A stretch of 33,007 nucleotides of DNA. Origin: Vibrio splendidus 12E03 (lineage in GTDB: Bacteria > Pseudomonadota > Gammaproteobacteria > Enterobacterales > Vibrionaceae). The notes beneath the pieces were generated by a model, which searched no databases, had not been told where the DNA came from, and was given only the letters and a program-made list of their open reading frames with translations. The DNA lies in assembly GCF_000272105.2 (NCBI RefSeq), contig NZ_AJZD02000240.1:1-33007 (forward strand), written 5' to 3'. Numbering within the stretch: the first letter of the stretch is position 1; each line of letters starts with the position of its first letter. Shown piece after piece: positions 24,958-32,183 of the stretch. The translations under genes were made by a program, and so were the position numbers.

Positions 24958-25634
24958 TGGCCTTCCCCTTGCTCTGAAATGGCCACGGGCACAGTTTTGC
25001 CTTTAGCCAGGGTCATCCACAAAGCGCGCGTGTCGTGATTTAACGTTATCCACTGTTTTTCGACATCGCTATGGCGCACTCCAGCCACTGAGGCCCATGC
25101 TTGCAGCTCTGCGTTATTCCCCCCGAGCATATACACATCCACGGCCACGCCATGAGAGCGCCATTGTTTAAGCGCATCCACACAGGTGTCGCATCCCGCC
25201 CGCACAAACAGGGCGACGCGCTCTGGCAATCGTGGCCCTATCGGTTTCAAGTTGGGATAGAGCCGCGCCCACGCGGCGCGATACGCCACTTCCAGCGCCA
25301 ACAAGCCATCGGTACGCTTTTTATCAAACGCCACCAAACGCTCAGCTAAGCGGGCACGTTCAGTACCACTGCGCGCAAACTGAGCTAAGACTTCTAGGGG
25401 ACTCGCTTCTTGCATGTCATAGGTGAGTGGGCTTTGCATTAATTGCTCATAGCGCGTCCAGTCCGCTTGACTTAACTGCCAATATTGAGCGTCTTGCGAG
25501 ACGCTCAGCGAGCGGGATTGGTTACGTTCAATGTTGGTTTGTGAGGCCTGATTGCGCTCAAGCTCTGTTGCCCCTACCCAGAAAATTGGCAGTAAGGTGC
25601 ACATTGCCCATAAAATGAAAACCTTCATCTTCAT
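24933..25634 (-). CDS. TIGR03759 family protein, thioredoxin-like
   Basis: This 233-residue exported protein has a signal peptide to about VGA (22). The conserved middle QLSQADWTRYEQLMQSPL, then RPLGLLALEVAYR-like helix (DGLLALEVAYRAAWARLYP), identifies TIGR03759. The C-terminal part has VALFVRAGCDTCVDALKQW, a CxxC pair in a thioredoxin-like setting, suggesting a disulfide-handling role, possibly for cysteine-rich transfer proteins. GGAGG sits 7 bases before the ATG at 25634. Confidence 0.85.
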   Translation of the reverse strand: MKMKVFILWAMCTLLPIFWVGATELERNQASQTNIERNQSRSLSVSQDAQYWQLSQADWTRYEQLMQSPLTYDMQEASPLEVLAQFARSGTERARLAERLVAFDKKRTDGLLALEVAYRAAWARLYPNLKPIGPRLPERVALFVRAGCDTCVDALKQWRSHGVAVDVYMLGGNNAELQAWASVAGVRHSDVEKQWITLNHDTRALWMTLAKGKTVPVAISEQGEGQWSVVALP

Positions 25635-25636
25635 CC

Positions 25637-26305
25637 TTATCCCTCCCCGACCGTTAACGTTGTACGTTGGCCTTTGTAGAGCGTCTCGATATGTTGGTCA
25701 TTAACGGCGGTGATTTTCCAACCGAGATAATGTTGACCTGCTTGAAGGGCGGATAACTCTGCCAGTGTGCTGGCACCAGGTTTACCGACTATCGCCAGTT
25801 GGGTATGGCCCCGCGTTTGCACATCAAATAAAACAAAAGGCGCGGTAATGGTCGGCGTTTTTACTGTGGGCTTAACGACAGGTTTGGCACGCACGGGGGG
25901 CGCATGTTTTGTTGTGGATTGACGAGAGAGGCGTTGAAGTTTTGTTTCCAATACTTCTAGTTTTTTGCTGTCTAAGCCCAATTCATCCAAACGAGCGCCT
26001 TGATTGGATTGCGTGTTCATGAGCTCGGTGATTTCACCCTGTTGCTCATCGATGCGCTGGGTTAACCCATCAAGCGCGAATTGCAATGAGTTCAGCGCCT
26101 CAATGCGCGCTTGACGCTCCTTGTCGCGGCTTTCATTCATCGCCAACACCAAACTTTGATGCAGTGCGTCCAATCGCGAGTCAAAGCTCTCCTGTTGAAC
26201 CGGTGAGAAAACCTGCTGATAGGCGAACAGGCAAGCGGCGCTTAATATTAGGCTCCACAGGCTAAACAGTAGCCCTCTAAGTAACGTTTTGAGAGTGAAT
26301 TTCAC
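25637..26305 (-). CDS. PilP-like coiled-coil membrane protein
   Basis: This 222-residue protein has one N-terminal membrane helix (residues 9-30) and a long coiled coil (about 40-130). A C-terminal beta domain has FDVQTRGHTQLAIVGKPG, then YLGWKITAVNDQHIETLYKGQRTTL, resembling the globular domain of PilP-like or secretin-partner proteins. The start is GTG at 26305, 6 bases after AGGAG. It is the first gene of the second leftward transfer operon and lies about 65 bases from palindrome copy 2. The PilP comparison is by pattern only. Confidence 0.6.
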   Translation of the reverse strand: MKFTLKTLLRGLLFSLWSLILSAACLFAYQQVFSPVQQESFDSRLDALHQSLVLAMNESRDKERQARIEALNSLQFALDGLTQRIDEQQGEITELMNTQSNQGARLDELGLDSKKLEVLETKLQRLSRQSTTKHAPPVRAKPVVKPTVKTPTITAPFVLFDVQTRGHTQLAIVGKPGASTLAELSALQAGQHYLGWKITAVNDQHIETLYKGQRTTLTVGEG

Positions 26306-26341
26306 ACCTCGCTCCTACGGTTGTCAGTGATGGGACGACCG

Positions 26342-26430
26342 TAGCAAAAACACCTTAGAAAAATCTCGATTAGAAATACATTGGTGGATGTATTTCTAAC
26401 GAGTATTATTTTTTAAAATTATGCTATCAT
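26342..26430 (-). promoter_or_regulatory. palindromic operator/promoter element, copy 2
   Basis: Here the inner palindrome is perfect: TTAGAAATACAT (26370-26381) and ATGTATTTCTAA (26388-26399) around TGGTGG. TTTTTGCTA is at 26342-26350 on the minus strand. The shared AT-rich flank ends at about 26430. On the plus strand the flank carries TGC-TATCAT (26422-26430), which could be an extended -10 for the rightward gene at 26524, so this copy may work in both directions. Confidence 0.65.
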
Positions 26431-26460
26431 TTCTGGTTTTTTTATTTAAAGCGAACCACA

Positions 26461-26482
26461 CCCAATTGATTTGGGCTCTTTT
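26461..26482 (+). other. hairpin in leader of gene at 26524
   Basis: CCCAA (26461-26465) and TTGGG (26471-26475) can pair over a 5-base loop, followed by CTCTTTT. Such a short stem in the presumed 5' leader could be a weak attenuator or a chance structure. Confidence 0.25.
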
Positions 26483-26523
26483 CTGGTAAACTCTTGTTTT
26501 AATTGATCAGATAGAATGACTGT

Positions 26524-27105
26524 ATGAGCCGAAACCTGAAACACTATCAAGCCCTTGATGCACTCGCGACCCACGCGCTGCTCGCCCTCTATTGCACCAT
26601 GAGCAAGCAAGGTGGGTTCTGGACAGTGAAAAGAAGAAATGAACGACTCGTGAAATTCATCAAACCAAAAGTCAAACAGCCTCAGTTTTCAACGTGTAAA
26701 CCTGAAATCAAAACCATGCTCAGCATTGGCCGCAGTCCCATCGGCAACCTTGAGCAAAAGTTGTGGGATGTGAACCGTCTGAACCTTGAGTACCAGGCTA
26801 AGTTTTCACAGGCGGATGAACTCTACATCATGTTGAGTGGTCTATTTGAACAGCATCAATTCCCCTCGATGCTGGAAGACATAGAAAAAGACCTTGAAGT
26901 GGATACGCTCTATATGAAAGAGAGAGGCATTGAAAATGGGTTTGATGAAGACAATAACCAAATCAAACCACTGGCTATGACGGTTAAAACCGAACGATTA
27001 AAAGCGCTTATTGAAGCGGTGCAAACTAACGGCATTTATCGCGTGGAAGTCGACCATGTGGATGAACATGAAGTGATTCATCTTTTACTACACAGAAAGG
27101 GATAA
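26524..27105 (+). CDS. hypothetical protein divergent from transfer operon
   Basis: This 193-residue soluble protein is not recognised. The N-terminal part is basic (KHYQALDALATHALLALYCTM, then VKRRNERLVKFIKPKVKQ); the C-terminal part is acidic with VEVDHVDEHEVIHLLLH. The ATG at 26524 has no strong ribosome site. The gene is transcribed away from the second transfer operon, sharing the intergenic region with palindrome copy 2. A regulatory role through that site is an inference, since no classical helix-turn-helix is evident. Confidence 0.65.
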   Translation: MSRNLKHYQALDALATHALLALYCTMSKQGGFWTVKRRNERLVKFIKPKVKQPQFSTCKPEIKTMLSIGRSPIGNLEQKLWDVNRLNLEYQAKFSQADELYIMLSGLFEQHQFPSMLEDIEKDLEVDTLYMKERGIENGFDEDNNQIKPLAMTVKTERLKALIEAVQTNGIYRVEVDHVDEHEVIHLLLHRKG

Positions 27106-27133
27106 TAAGCAGTTCAGCGTAGAATTTGGGATG

Positions 27134-27346
27134 CTATGACTCTTTTTTGCCTTGAGTATAACGGTGTTTGACTAAACACCCATTTTCAATCTTCACCGAC
27201 AGCTTACCAACATGACAACGAACGCCATAACTGGTGTGGCTAAGTAAATCATCAAGGGATTGCGCTTCCTCGATGCGAAATTTGGGTTTCCCCATGAATC
27301 GTTTGAGATTGGCATTCATTAAGCTTGGTTTCGTGATTGGCATCAT
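27134..27346 (-). CDS. doubtful small hypothetical protein
   Basis: This 70-residue basic frame (start MMPITKPS; internal SYGVRCHVGKLSVKIENG) converges on the gene at 26524. No ribosome site is seen before the first ATG or the one at codon 10. It could be a real small gene or a remnant. Confidence 0.35.
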   Translation of the reverse strand: MMPITKPSLMNANLKRFMGKPKFRIEEAQSLDDLLSHTSYGVRCHVGKLSVKIENGCLVKHRYTQGKKES

Positions 27347-27675
27347 TAACTGTGGTTTATTCGAGGGTGATGCATCATATACGGTGTCAGACTCATAAGC
27401 ATCAAATCCCTGTAAAGGTGCTCGCTAAAACCTCTTCCATATTCGCTAAAATTTCTAATACAATGAATCCAGAAGTAATGAATGTCAGGGTATAAAGAGG
27501 AAGAACTTGTGGCCTAGCGAGCGAAACTACTCTGTATCATCCGATTTTTGGAAAGGCCCTTATGAAAATCGCCTTCTTGTAAGGACTCTATGCCGTCCTA
27601 CGGGCTGCGCCCTACCTGCACAGCAATCAGAAAAGAAAATACTTCGCACTTCCTTTCCTGACCGCTCGATATTGT
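27347..27675. other. non-coding region with repeats and a GC hairpin
   Basis: About 330 bases have no convincing gene; a 61-codon rightward frame at 27507 looks spurious. TCGCTAAAA occurs twice (27422-27430 and 27443-27451), 21 bases apart. GGGC-TGC-GCCC (27602-27612) forms a small hairpin, flanked by CCTAC direct repeats. The arrangement is compatible with a binding region or an oriT, but is not diagnostic. Confidence 0.35.
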
Positions 27676-28428
27676 TTAATAACGTAGGGTAGAGCTCGAC
27701 GACGAAACTTGATTAATTAACTCAACTTCAATCGCGGTAAGGATTTGTTCCATTAGTGTCTTTTTGATATCAACATGCTCTGAGCGCTCTTTAGACAATT
27801 CAGCCATGATATTAGGCATGAATCCATCAACCAGTACGACCTTTCCTATCACGCCGAAGTTATCGTGTAAAAACATTATGCAATGTCCACGATGATCATA
27901 GCTGACTCTAGCATTGACTCCATCGGGAAGGACATCCTTGGAGAGTTGAGGAAGTTGAGTGATAAAGGTGTTTTGTTGTCGGTTCCCCAACGATTCAAGC
28001 CCTTGAAGGTTCATTCCCGTACGACCGATAGAGCTGATCACGGCTTGGGGGCCTAGATACTCCCCAGAGTCAATCTCAATCGTTCGCCTGTCCATCACAT
28101 CCATCAGCAACTTAGCAATCTCATGAGCATCAGAGAAAAGGTTCTTTTTCTCTTCCAGAATGAAATGTCGGCCCAGCCCTGGCGATAGCATCACTTCAAA
28201 GTCGCCATCCACCAATAGATTACCGTCCATGATGGTTTCCCCGCAACATTGGTCTTTATAGCGCAAGAGCGTTTCAGAGCAGGCGTGTACGATAGGTTTG
28301 AGTTTTAGCTCGGTCTCTGGGTATAAATCCTCCGCAATGGCCTCATTCATGACAAAATTGATCCCTCTACGATGAAGAACAAACCGAAAAAGAAACAGGG
28401 AAATGTCATGACCAGCCAAGTTTTTCAT
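27676..28428 (-). CDS. hypothetical soluble protein
   Basis: This 250-residue protein is not recognised. No signal peptide or membrane helix is seen. It has a central LGPQAVISSIGRTGMNLQGLESLG stretch, a GHCIMFLHDNFGVIGKVVLVDGF segment with a beta-rich look, and a serine-run tail (SSSSST). The ATG at 28428 follows GAGGTGA. It is the last gene of the leftward unit headed by the serine protease, 15 bases after the membrane protein gene. Confidence 0.6.
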   Translation of the reverse strand: MKNLAGHDISLFLFRFVLHRRGINFVMNEAIAEDLYPETELKLKPIVHACSETLLRYKDQCCGETIMDGNLLVDGDFEVMLSPGLGRHFILEEKKNLFSDAHEIAKLLMDVMDRRTIEIDSGEYLGPQAVISSIGRTGMNLQGLESLGNRQQNTFITQLPQLSKDVLPDGVNARVSYDHRGHCIMFLHDNFGVIGKVVLVDGFMPNIMAELSKERSEHVDIKKTLMEQILTAIEVELINQVSSSSSTLRY

Positions 28429-28443
28429 ATTGACATCACCTCT

Positions 28444-29070
28444 TTAGACGCCATCGACTCTAGGCAACGTTAAATGTATTCGACATTGCCTTGATAAATC
28501 GGAATGCATAAGAATAGTTTCACGCTGGATGTACTTGTAATAACACAATCCCAGAAACGCTAGCGGTGAACGCCAATAAGAATGATAAGAAGCCTCGATA
28601 CTCACAGGGAGTGGCTTTAATTGTTCAATGTTAAAGAATGAGCCGTGCTTACTCAGTAGAGGTGACGTTAGTATTAATGATTGCCCACTGTATTTTGGGA
28701 GCAATTCAATCAATAGTTCGAGCTCTCGGTACGTATCTGTTGTAAAAGGATAGATCGCCGTTGAAAGGTGAACATGGTATTGGTTTTTCTTTAAGGACGG
28801 GGTTAGCTTGAGTAAGGTGAGATCATTCAAAGCGATCCTTACACTGTAACCAAAACCTATCCACGCAGTGCAAAGAAGAACACCGCCATTGAGGAATAAA
28901 GGGAGATGAAGCGGCATCAACCAGACCGTGACGACCATAATAATGACGATACCTTTGATCCCCCTAATCAAATTTAGCTTTGCGGAAGGGGCATGAGAGA
29001 GGGTCAATAATCTATGTAGGAAAATGAAAAGTAAGAGTGTGTTGATAAAAAGTATCACAAGATTATCCAA
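28444..29070 (-). CDS. hypothetical membrane protein (TTG start)
   Basis: The 208-residue product has three N-terminal membrane helices (about residues 3-21, 38-58 and 60-80) followed by a soluble, probably cytoplasmic part with LELLIELLPKYSGQSLILTSPLLS. The frame is closed by a stop just upstream, so TTG at 29070 is the first possible start; no clear ribosome site precedes it. A tiny MNLIG frame overlaps the start and could couple translation. No HG or GxS rhomboid motif is present, so it is not an obvious rhombosortase. Function unknown. Confidence 0.55.
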   Translation of the reverse strand: MDNLVILFINTLLLFIFLHRLLTLSHAPSAKLNLIRGIKGIVIIMVVTVWLMPLHLPLFLNGGVLLCTAWIGFGYSVRIALNDLTLLKLTPSLKKNQYHVHLSTAIYPFTTDTYRELELLIELLPKYSGQSLILTSPLLSKHGSFFNIEQLKPLPVSIEASYHSYWRSPLAFLGLCYYKYIQRETILMHSDLSRQCRIHLTLPRVDGV

Positions 29071-29094
29071 TAAGGTTCATTTTGACGGCAATAA

Positions 29095-29111
29095 GCCCCG
29101 CTTGTTGGGGC
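29095..29111. other. GC hairpin between small gene and membrane protein gene
   Basis: GCCCC (29095-29099) pairs with GGGGC (29107-29111) over a 7-base loop. No T-run follows on the minus strand, so it may act as an internal pause, partial terminator or mRNA stabiliser rather than a true terminator. Confidence 0.35.
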
Positions 29112-29145
29112 AAGATGAAGCCGACAATTGAACAGCGTGAAAGTG

Positions 29146-29310
29146 TCAGGCTTTTGCATCCCACCGCGCGCCCTCGTGGTACAACAAATACCCGCGATGC
29201 TGCGTTTTTCTGAGCAGCCGTATGGCTTGACGGTAAGTGGTACGTATTACGCGCCAATCATTACCATCGAGCATTTCAAGTACCACAGGGTCATTGATTT
29301 TGTAATCCAT
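29146..29310 (-). CDS. 54-residue hypothetical protein
   Basis: A short reading frame begins one base after the protease stop. It starts MDYKINDPVVLEML and continues DGNDWRVIRTTYRQAIR, ending YLLYHEGARWDAKA. The composition is protein-like (balanced charge, amphipathic helix, tryptophans) and the frame fills the gap between the protease and membrane protein genes. The ribosome site is weak (AGAGAC), so it may rely on coupling to the protease. The overlapping rightward and other leftward frames in this stretch are judged shadows. Confidence 0.5.
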   Translation of the reverse strand: MDYKINDPVVLEMLDGNDWRVIRTTYRQAIRLLRKTQHRGYLLYHEGARWDAKA

Positions 29311-29311
29311 A

Positions 29312-30295
29312 TCAGACTTGTCTCTTTCTTAAACGTCCAAAAACAGCTAATCCAAATAGAGATAAAAAGCCGAGAGAACCACCGCTGCCACCAGAACTTG
29401 GTGTCGTTGTTGGAGGGGGTACGGGAGTCGGTGTCACAGGGTTGATATCAATCACTTCATTAGTGGTTAGATGCAGTTGACCAGAGCCGCTCACATCGAG
29501 CTCATACGTACAGGTATCAAACGAATCAATCGCAGGCAAGGTTTGGCATGTACCGCCGGTTATCGCTACATCTCCAGCTACGTAAGCGGCATCCACCACG
29601 GAGTTTTGGTGTAAAGACTGAACCTTAATCGTTTGAGTCCCCGTTCCTTTGAAAACCGTTGGATAATGCCAGCCATTAATCTGCTCTAAAAGGAAGTCTT
29701 TAGCGTAAGTGAGGTCGGTTCCGGATGTTTGGTGGCTACCTCTAATACCACGATTAATAGCAACAATGTTGCTATCACTATTAAGCCAAACTCCACCACT
29801 ATCACCCTGTGTGGTATCTCCGATTGTAGATGTAACTTCAAAAGCAGTCTTATAAGCATCCGATAGGCGAGTGATGGACGCGGAAGCATATGATAGTGGG
29901 TGATCCCCTCCAAATCCGTAAACTTTAATGTCATCGCCAAGTGCGATGTTTGGGACGCTTAAATCTGCAAAATAATGGATATTTTGGGTTTGAGCGGCTT
30001 GAGACAAGGTCCAGATTGAGACGTCGTATGGTGAGCCATCGGAAGCCCACAGGTAGCTAGGATGATCAACCCGTCCACTTGCAGCATCCACATTTCCATT
30101 CGAAAAAGTAATAACACTCAAGTCGGGACAGTGGGCGGCCGTCAAAACTAGTCTACCTCCCACAACCAAACCTGTACAATTGTTTTCCACTATATCATCA
30201 AAGTCATTTTGCCAATTGACAGTCGTACCATTTTCAATCGCAAACACCGAACTTGAGAGTAAAGAAATGGAGAAACCCACAGCTATTTTCTTCAT
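29312..30295 (-). CDS. secreted trypsin-like serine protease with GlyGly-CTERM anchor
   Basis: This 327-residue S1-family protease has a signal peptide at residues 1-19 and the catalytic triad His55 (LTAAHC), Asp91 (YDVSIW) and Ser166 (GDSGG). Asp160, six residues before the serine, predicts cleavage after Lys/Arg. A beta-rich linker domain is followed by a proline/threonine-rich stretch and the C-terminal GGSGGSLGFLSLFGLAVFG-RLRKR, a GlyGly-CTERM sorting signal. Such signals are processed by rhombosortase and are typical of type II secreted proteins in Vibrio, such as the Ves proteases. ATG 30295 is 8 bases after AGGAG, better than the GTG at 30304. It heads a separate leftward unit with an extended -10 promoter. 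Confidence 0.88.
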   Translation of the reverse strand: MKKIAVGFSISLLSSSVFAIENGTTVNWQNDFDDIVENNCTGLVVGGRLVLTAAHCPDLSVITFSNGNVDAASGRVDHPSYLWASDGSPYDVSIWTLSQAAQTQNIHYFADLSVPNIALGDDIKVYGFGGDHPLSYASASITRLSDAYKTAFEVTSTIGDTTQGDSGGVWLNSDSNIVAINRGIRGSHQTSGTDLTYAKDFLLEQINGWHYPTVFKGTGTQTIKVQSLHQNSVVDAAYVAGDVAITGGTCQTLPAIDSFDTCTYELDVSGSGQLHLTTNEVIDINPVTPTPVPPPTTTPSSGGSGGSLGFLSLFGLAVFGRLRKRQV

Positions 30296-30323
30296 GATTA
30301 ACACTCCTTTTTGATGGAAGATA

Positions 30324-30332
30324 ATTATACCA
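30324..30332 (-). promoter_or_regulatory. extended -10 promoter of protease unit
   Basis: On the minus strand TGG-TATAAT (30324-30332) is a perfect -10 with an extended TGn. Transcription would start near 30317, about 20 bases before the protease ATG. No good -35 is visible, which is acceptable for extended -10 promoters. Confidence 0.5.
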
Positions 30333-30427
30333 TTTTCAACACTTAATCATCTGAAATATCACGGTATTAACTATGATCTTTTCATCTAACAAGGTCATTA
30401 ATATGATCGGTGGTTATATGAAAGCAA

Positions 30428-30449
30428 GGCAGTATGAAATCATACTACC
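30428..30449 (-). terminator. hairpin terminator after pilus operon
   Basis: The arms GGCAGTATG (30428-30436) and CATACTACC (30441-30449) pair over nine positions with one wobble and a 4-base loop. On the minus strand TTGCTTTC follows. It lies 20 bases past the stop of the last pilus-operon gene and separates it from the protease unit. Confidence 0.5.
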
Positions 30450-30468
30450 CTACTTTTATATGTGGGAT

Positions 30469-30906
30469 TTAGTCAACTTCCCAGCAAACGGCTTTGGCTG
30501 AGACGGCACACCCCCCACAACTGGCTCGTCCTGAAGTTAATTTCCAGTACCCACCAGATTGATAGACATGCGCATCCGTTCCTTTTAAACCACGGCCATA
30601 ATATCCACTGACTTTACTCAAAGCACATACCCACCCATTCGTTGGTTTGAGTGTTTTGGTGATCACGGACGTTGTTTCCCCACCGGTTGAAAACTCAACC
30701 ACTTGACCTGAAGGGTTAGGGTTAATGCTTGGCTCCAGCGGATAACTGTAATCCCGTTTGTATTGCTCAAACTCTGCTAAGTCTTGGGCTCGCTGAGCTT
30801 CATCCGCTTTATAAACATCCTCCAGGGTCACTTTGGCCATCACGGGAGGTAAGATAAAAACAAGGGTAGCCAGCCCAAAGAGTATGCGTTTAAATAATGA
30901 CTTCAT
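30469..30906 (-). CDS. cysteine-rich secreted protein of pilus operon
   Basis: This 145-residue exported protein has a signal peptide to about VMA (24), then a short charged linker region (residues 25-65). A compact C-terminal domain runs WVCALSKVSGYYGRG, AHVYQSGGYWKLTS, ASCGGCAVSAKAVCWE. The four cysteines would make two disulfides in the periplasm or outside. The domain resembles small beta-rich domains on phage tail and adhesin ends, by pattern only. It directly follows the PilV-like gene (22 bases), so it may be an adhesin-like or pilus-associated factor. Role unknown. Confidence 0.6.
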   Translation of the reverse strand: MKSLFKRILFGLATLVFILPPVMAKVTLEDVYKADEAQRAQDLAEFEQYKRDYSYPLEPSINPNPSGQVVEFSTGGETTSVITKTLKPTNGWVCALSKVSGYYGRGLKGTDAHVYQSGGYWKLTSGRASCGGCAVSAKAVCWEVD

Positions 30907-30927
30907 GGTATTTTCCTTTTTTTAGGG

Positions 30928-31893
30928 TTAACGACAATTGGCAATCAATAACGCTTCACCGGTCGTCACTTTTGTTTGTTGTTTACTGCTGTTAATTTTC
31001 ACAATAGTGGACATTCCCACTTGCCAACGAGTGGCGGTTTCGTTGATGAGGTAAGGTTTGGTTCCACCAAGTAAGGTGTAATAACGGGTATCTATCTCTA
31101 CTTTTGAAATAGATAGTTTGTACTGTGGGGTTTGGCCTGCAATGCATTGTGGTTTGTCTATCCAATCGCCGTGCTGGGCTCGACTCACGCTAACAAGGTA
31201 TTGACTCACTGGTATTTGCGACCCATCACTGGCTCTAAGCGTGACATCCTTGGCATTGGTAATACCGTGCGCTCCGCCCACATCCCAATCCCCGGTTAAC
31301 GTGGTGAAACCATCGCGCATGACAATGTTTTCGTACATCAGTGCCAACGTCGCTTGACGCAAGGTAATATCGATATCATTACCCGCTCGCTCGGCACCTG
31401 GAATGTCAATCAACACGTTTGACCAACGCGTCCACTCTTTCGCATCCTTGTCTAATTCATGAAGTGGGATACGAATCACTAAGTGCTCGTTAAATGCCGG
31501 TATGTGCGTAAGGTCGGTGTAAAAGTAAGTACTCAGACGCGAATGGCTCCACGGCACGTAATCGGGCAACTTACATTCACCATTGAGTTCTCGATCAATC
31601 GTGCAACTGCCCCAGTATTGCTCAGGGTAATCGTTCATGAGGTTATCCAACGTTGCTGGCCAACTCGCTTGACTGGTCGAATCGACCCCTTCTTCGGTGA
31701 TCTTGTAGTATTGATATTGATGAATGCGCTCTATCAGCACTCTAATGTGCTCACCGTAAGCTTTCGCTTTCTCGTCTTCCTGATAATTGTGATACGCCGG
31801 GTAGCTGATACCCACAATCACTAGGCTGAGCCCGAGCGTAATGAGAAACTCGACTATCCCCACGCCGCGTTGTTTGAAGGCACTATTCATCAT
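30928..31893 (-). CDS. pilV: PilV-like minor pilin of conjugative type IV pilus
   Basis: This 321-residue prepilin-like protein has KQRG at residues 7-10 followed by VGIVEFLITLGLSLVIVG. Cleavage after Gly10 leaves Val+1 and Glu+5, as needed for type IV pilins. The middle contains LTGDWDVGGAHGITNAKDVTLR, a segment typical of PilV tip adhesins of IncI-type and MPF_G pili. PilV would sit at the pilus tip and bind recipient lipopolysaccharide. No shufflon inverted repeats or recombinase are seen next to its 3' end. Its start overlaps the stop of the preceding gene (ATGA). Confidence 0.78.
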   Translation of the reverse strand: MMNSAFKQRGVGIVEFLITLGLSLVIVGISYPAYHNYQEDEKAKAYGEHIRVLIERIHQYQYYKITEEGVDSTSQASWPATLDNLMNDYPEQYWGSCTIDRELNGECKLPDYVPWSHSRLSTYFYTDLTHIPAFNEHLVIRIPLHELDKDAKEWTRWSNVLIDIPGAERAGNDIDITLRQATLALMYENIVMRDGFTTLTGDWDVGGAHGITNAKDVTLRASDGSQIPVSQYLVSVSRAQHGDWIDKPQCIAGQTPQYKLSISKVEIDTRYYTLLGGTKPYLINETATRWQVGMSTIVKINSSKQQTKVTTGEALLIANCR

Positions 31894-32153
31894 CGAGACT
31901 CCTCATGTTTTTTCATCAGGGCACTATACTCCTCGCATTGAATGGTTCTTAGGCCTTCATCGGGACACGATACCGATATGAAAAATGACGGTCTTCCGTT
32001 AAGCACATTCATTATTTCTTTATGATTCATGCCAATTTGAACGCCAGCCACTAGACCTAATCCCCAAAGTAACAAGAACCAAAGCCCAACTTTGGTATCT
32101 TGATTCATCATTGGGCCTGTTTTAAATAAGCGCGTTTTCATTTTATTGTTCAT
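31890..32153 (-). CDS. small membrane protein of pilus operon
   Basis: This 87-residue protein has one membrane helix (about residues 21-40) followed by a short periplasmic tail with two cysteines (SVSCPDEG and TIQCEEY) that could pair. The second of two adjacent ATGs (32153) has the better spacing from AAGGA. It is coupled to the PilV-like gene by a 4-base overlap. No family recognised. Confidence 0.6.
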   Translation of the reverse strand: MNNKMKTRLFKTGPMMNQDTKVGLWFLLLWGLGLVAGVQIGMNHKEIMNVLNGRPSFFISVSCPDEGLRTIQCEEYSALMKKHEESR

Positions 32154-32183
32154 CATTCATTCCTTTATTCGGCAAGCCTACCT

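Noticed and set aside
27507..27692. 61-codon rightward frame
   Set aside because: No ribosome site, odd composition, overlaps the end of the leftward gene at 27676 and the hairpin region.
28444..29070. Membrane protein as the rhombosortase partner of the GlyGly-CTERM protease
   Set aside because: It has only three clear helices and lacks the histidine and GxS motifs of rhomboid proteases.
29063..29257. 64-codon leftward frame overlapping the 54-residue gene
   Set aside because: No ribosome site and low-complexity composition; the alternative frame starting one base after the protease stop is better placed.
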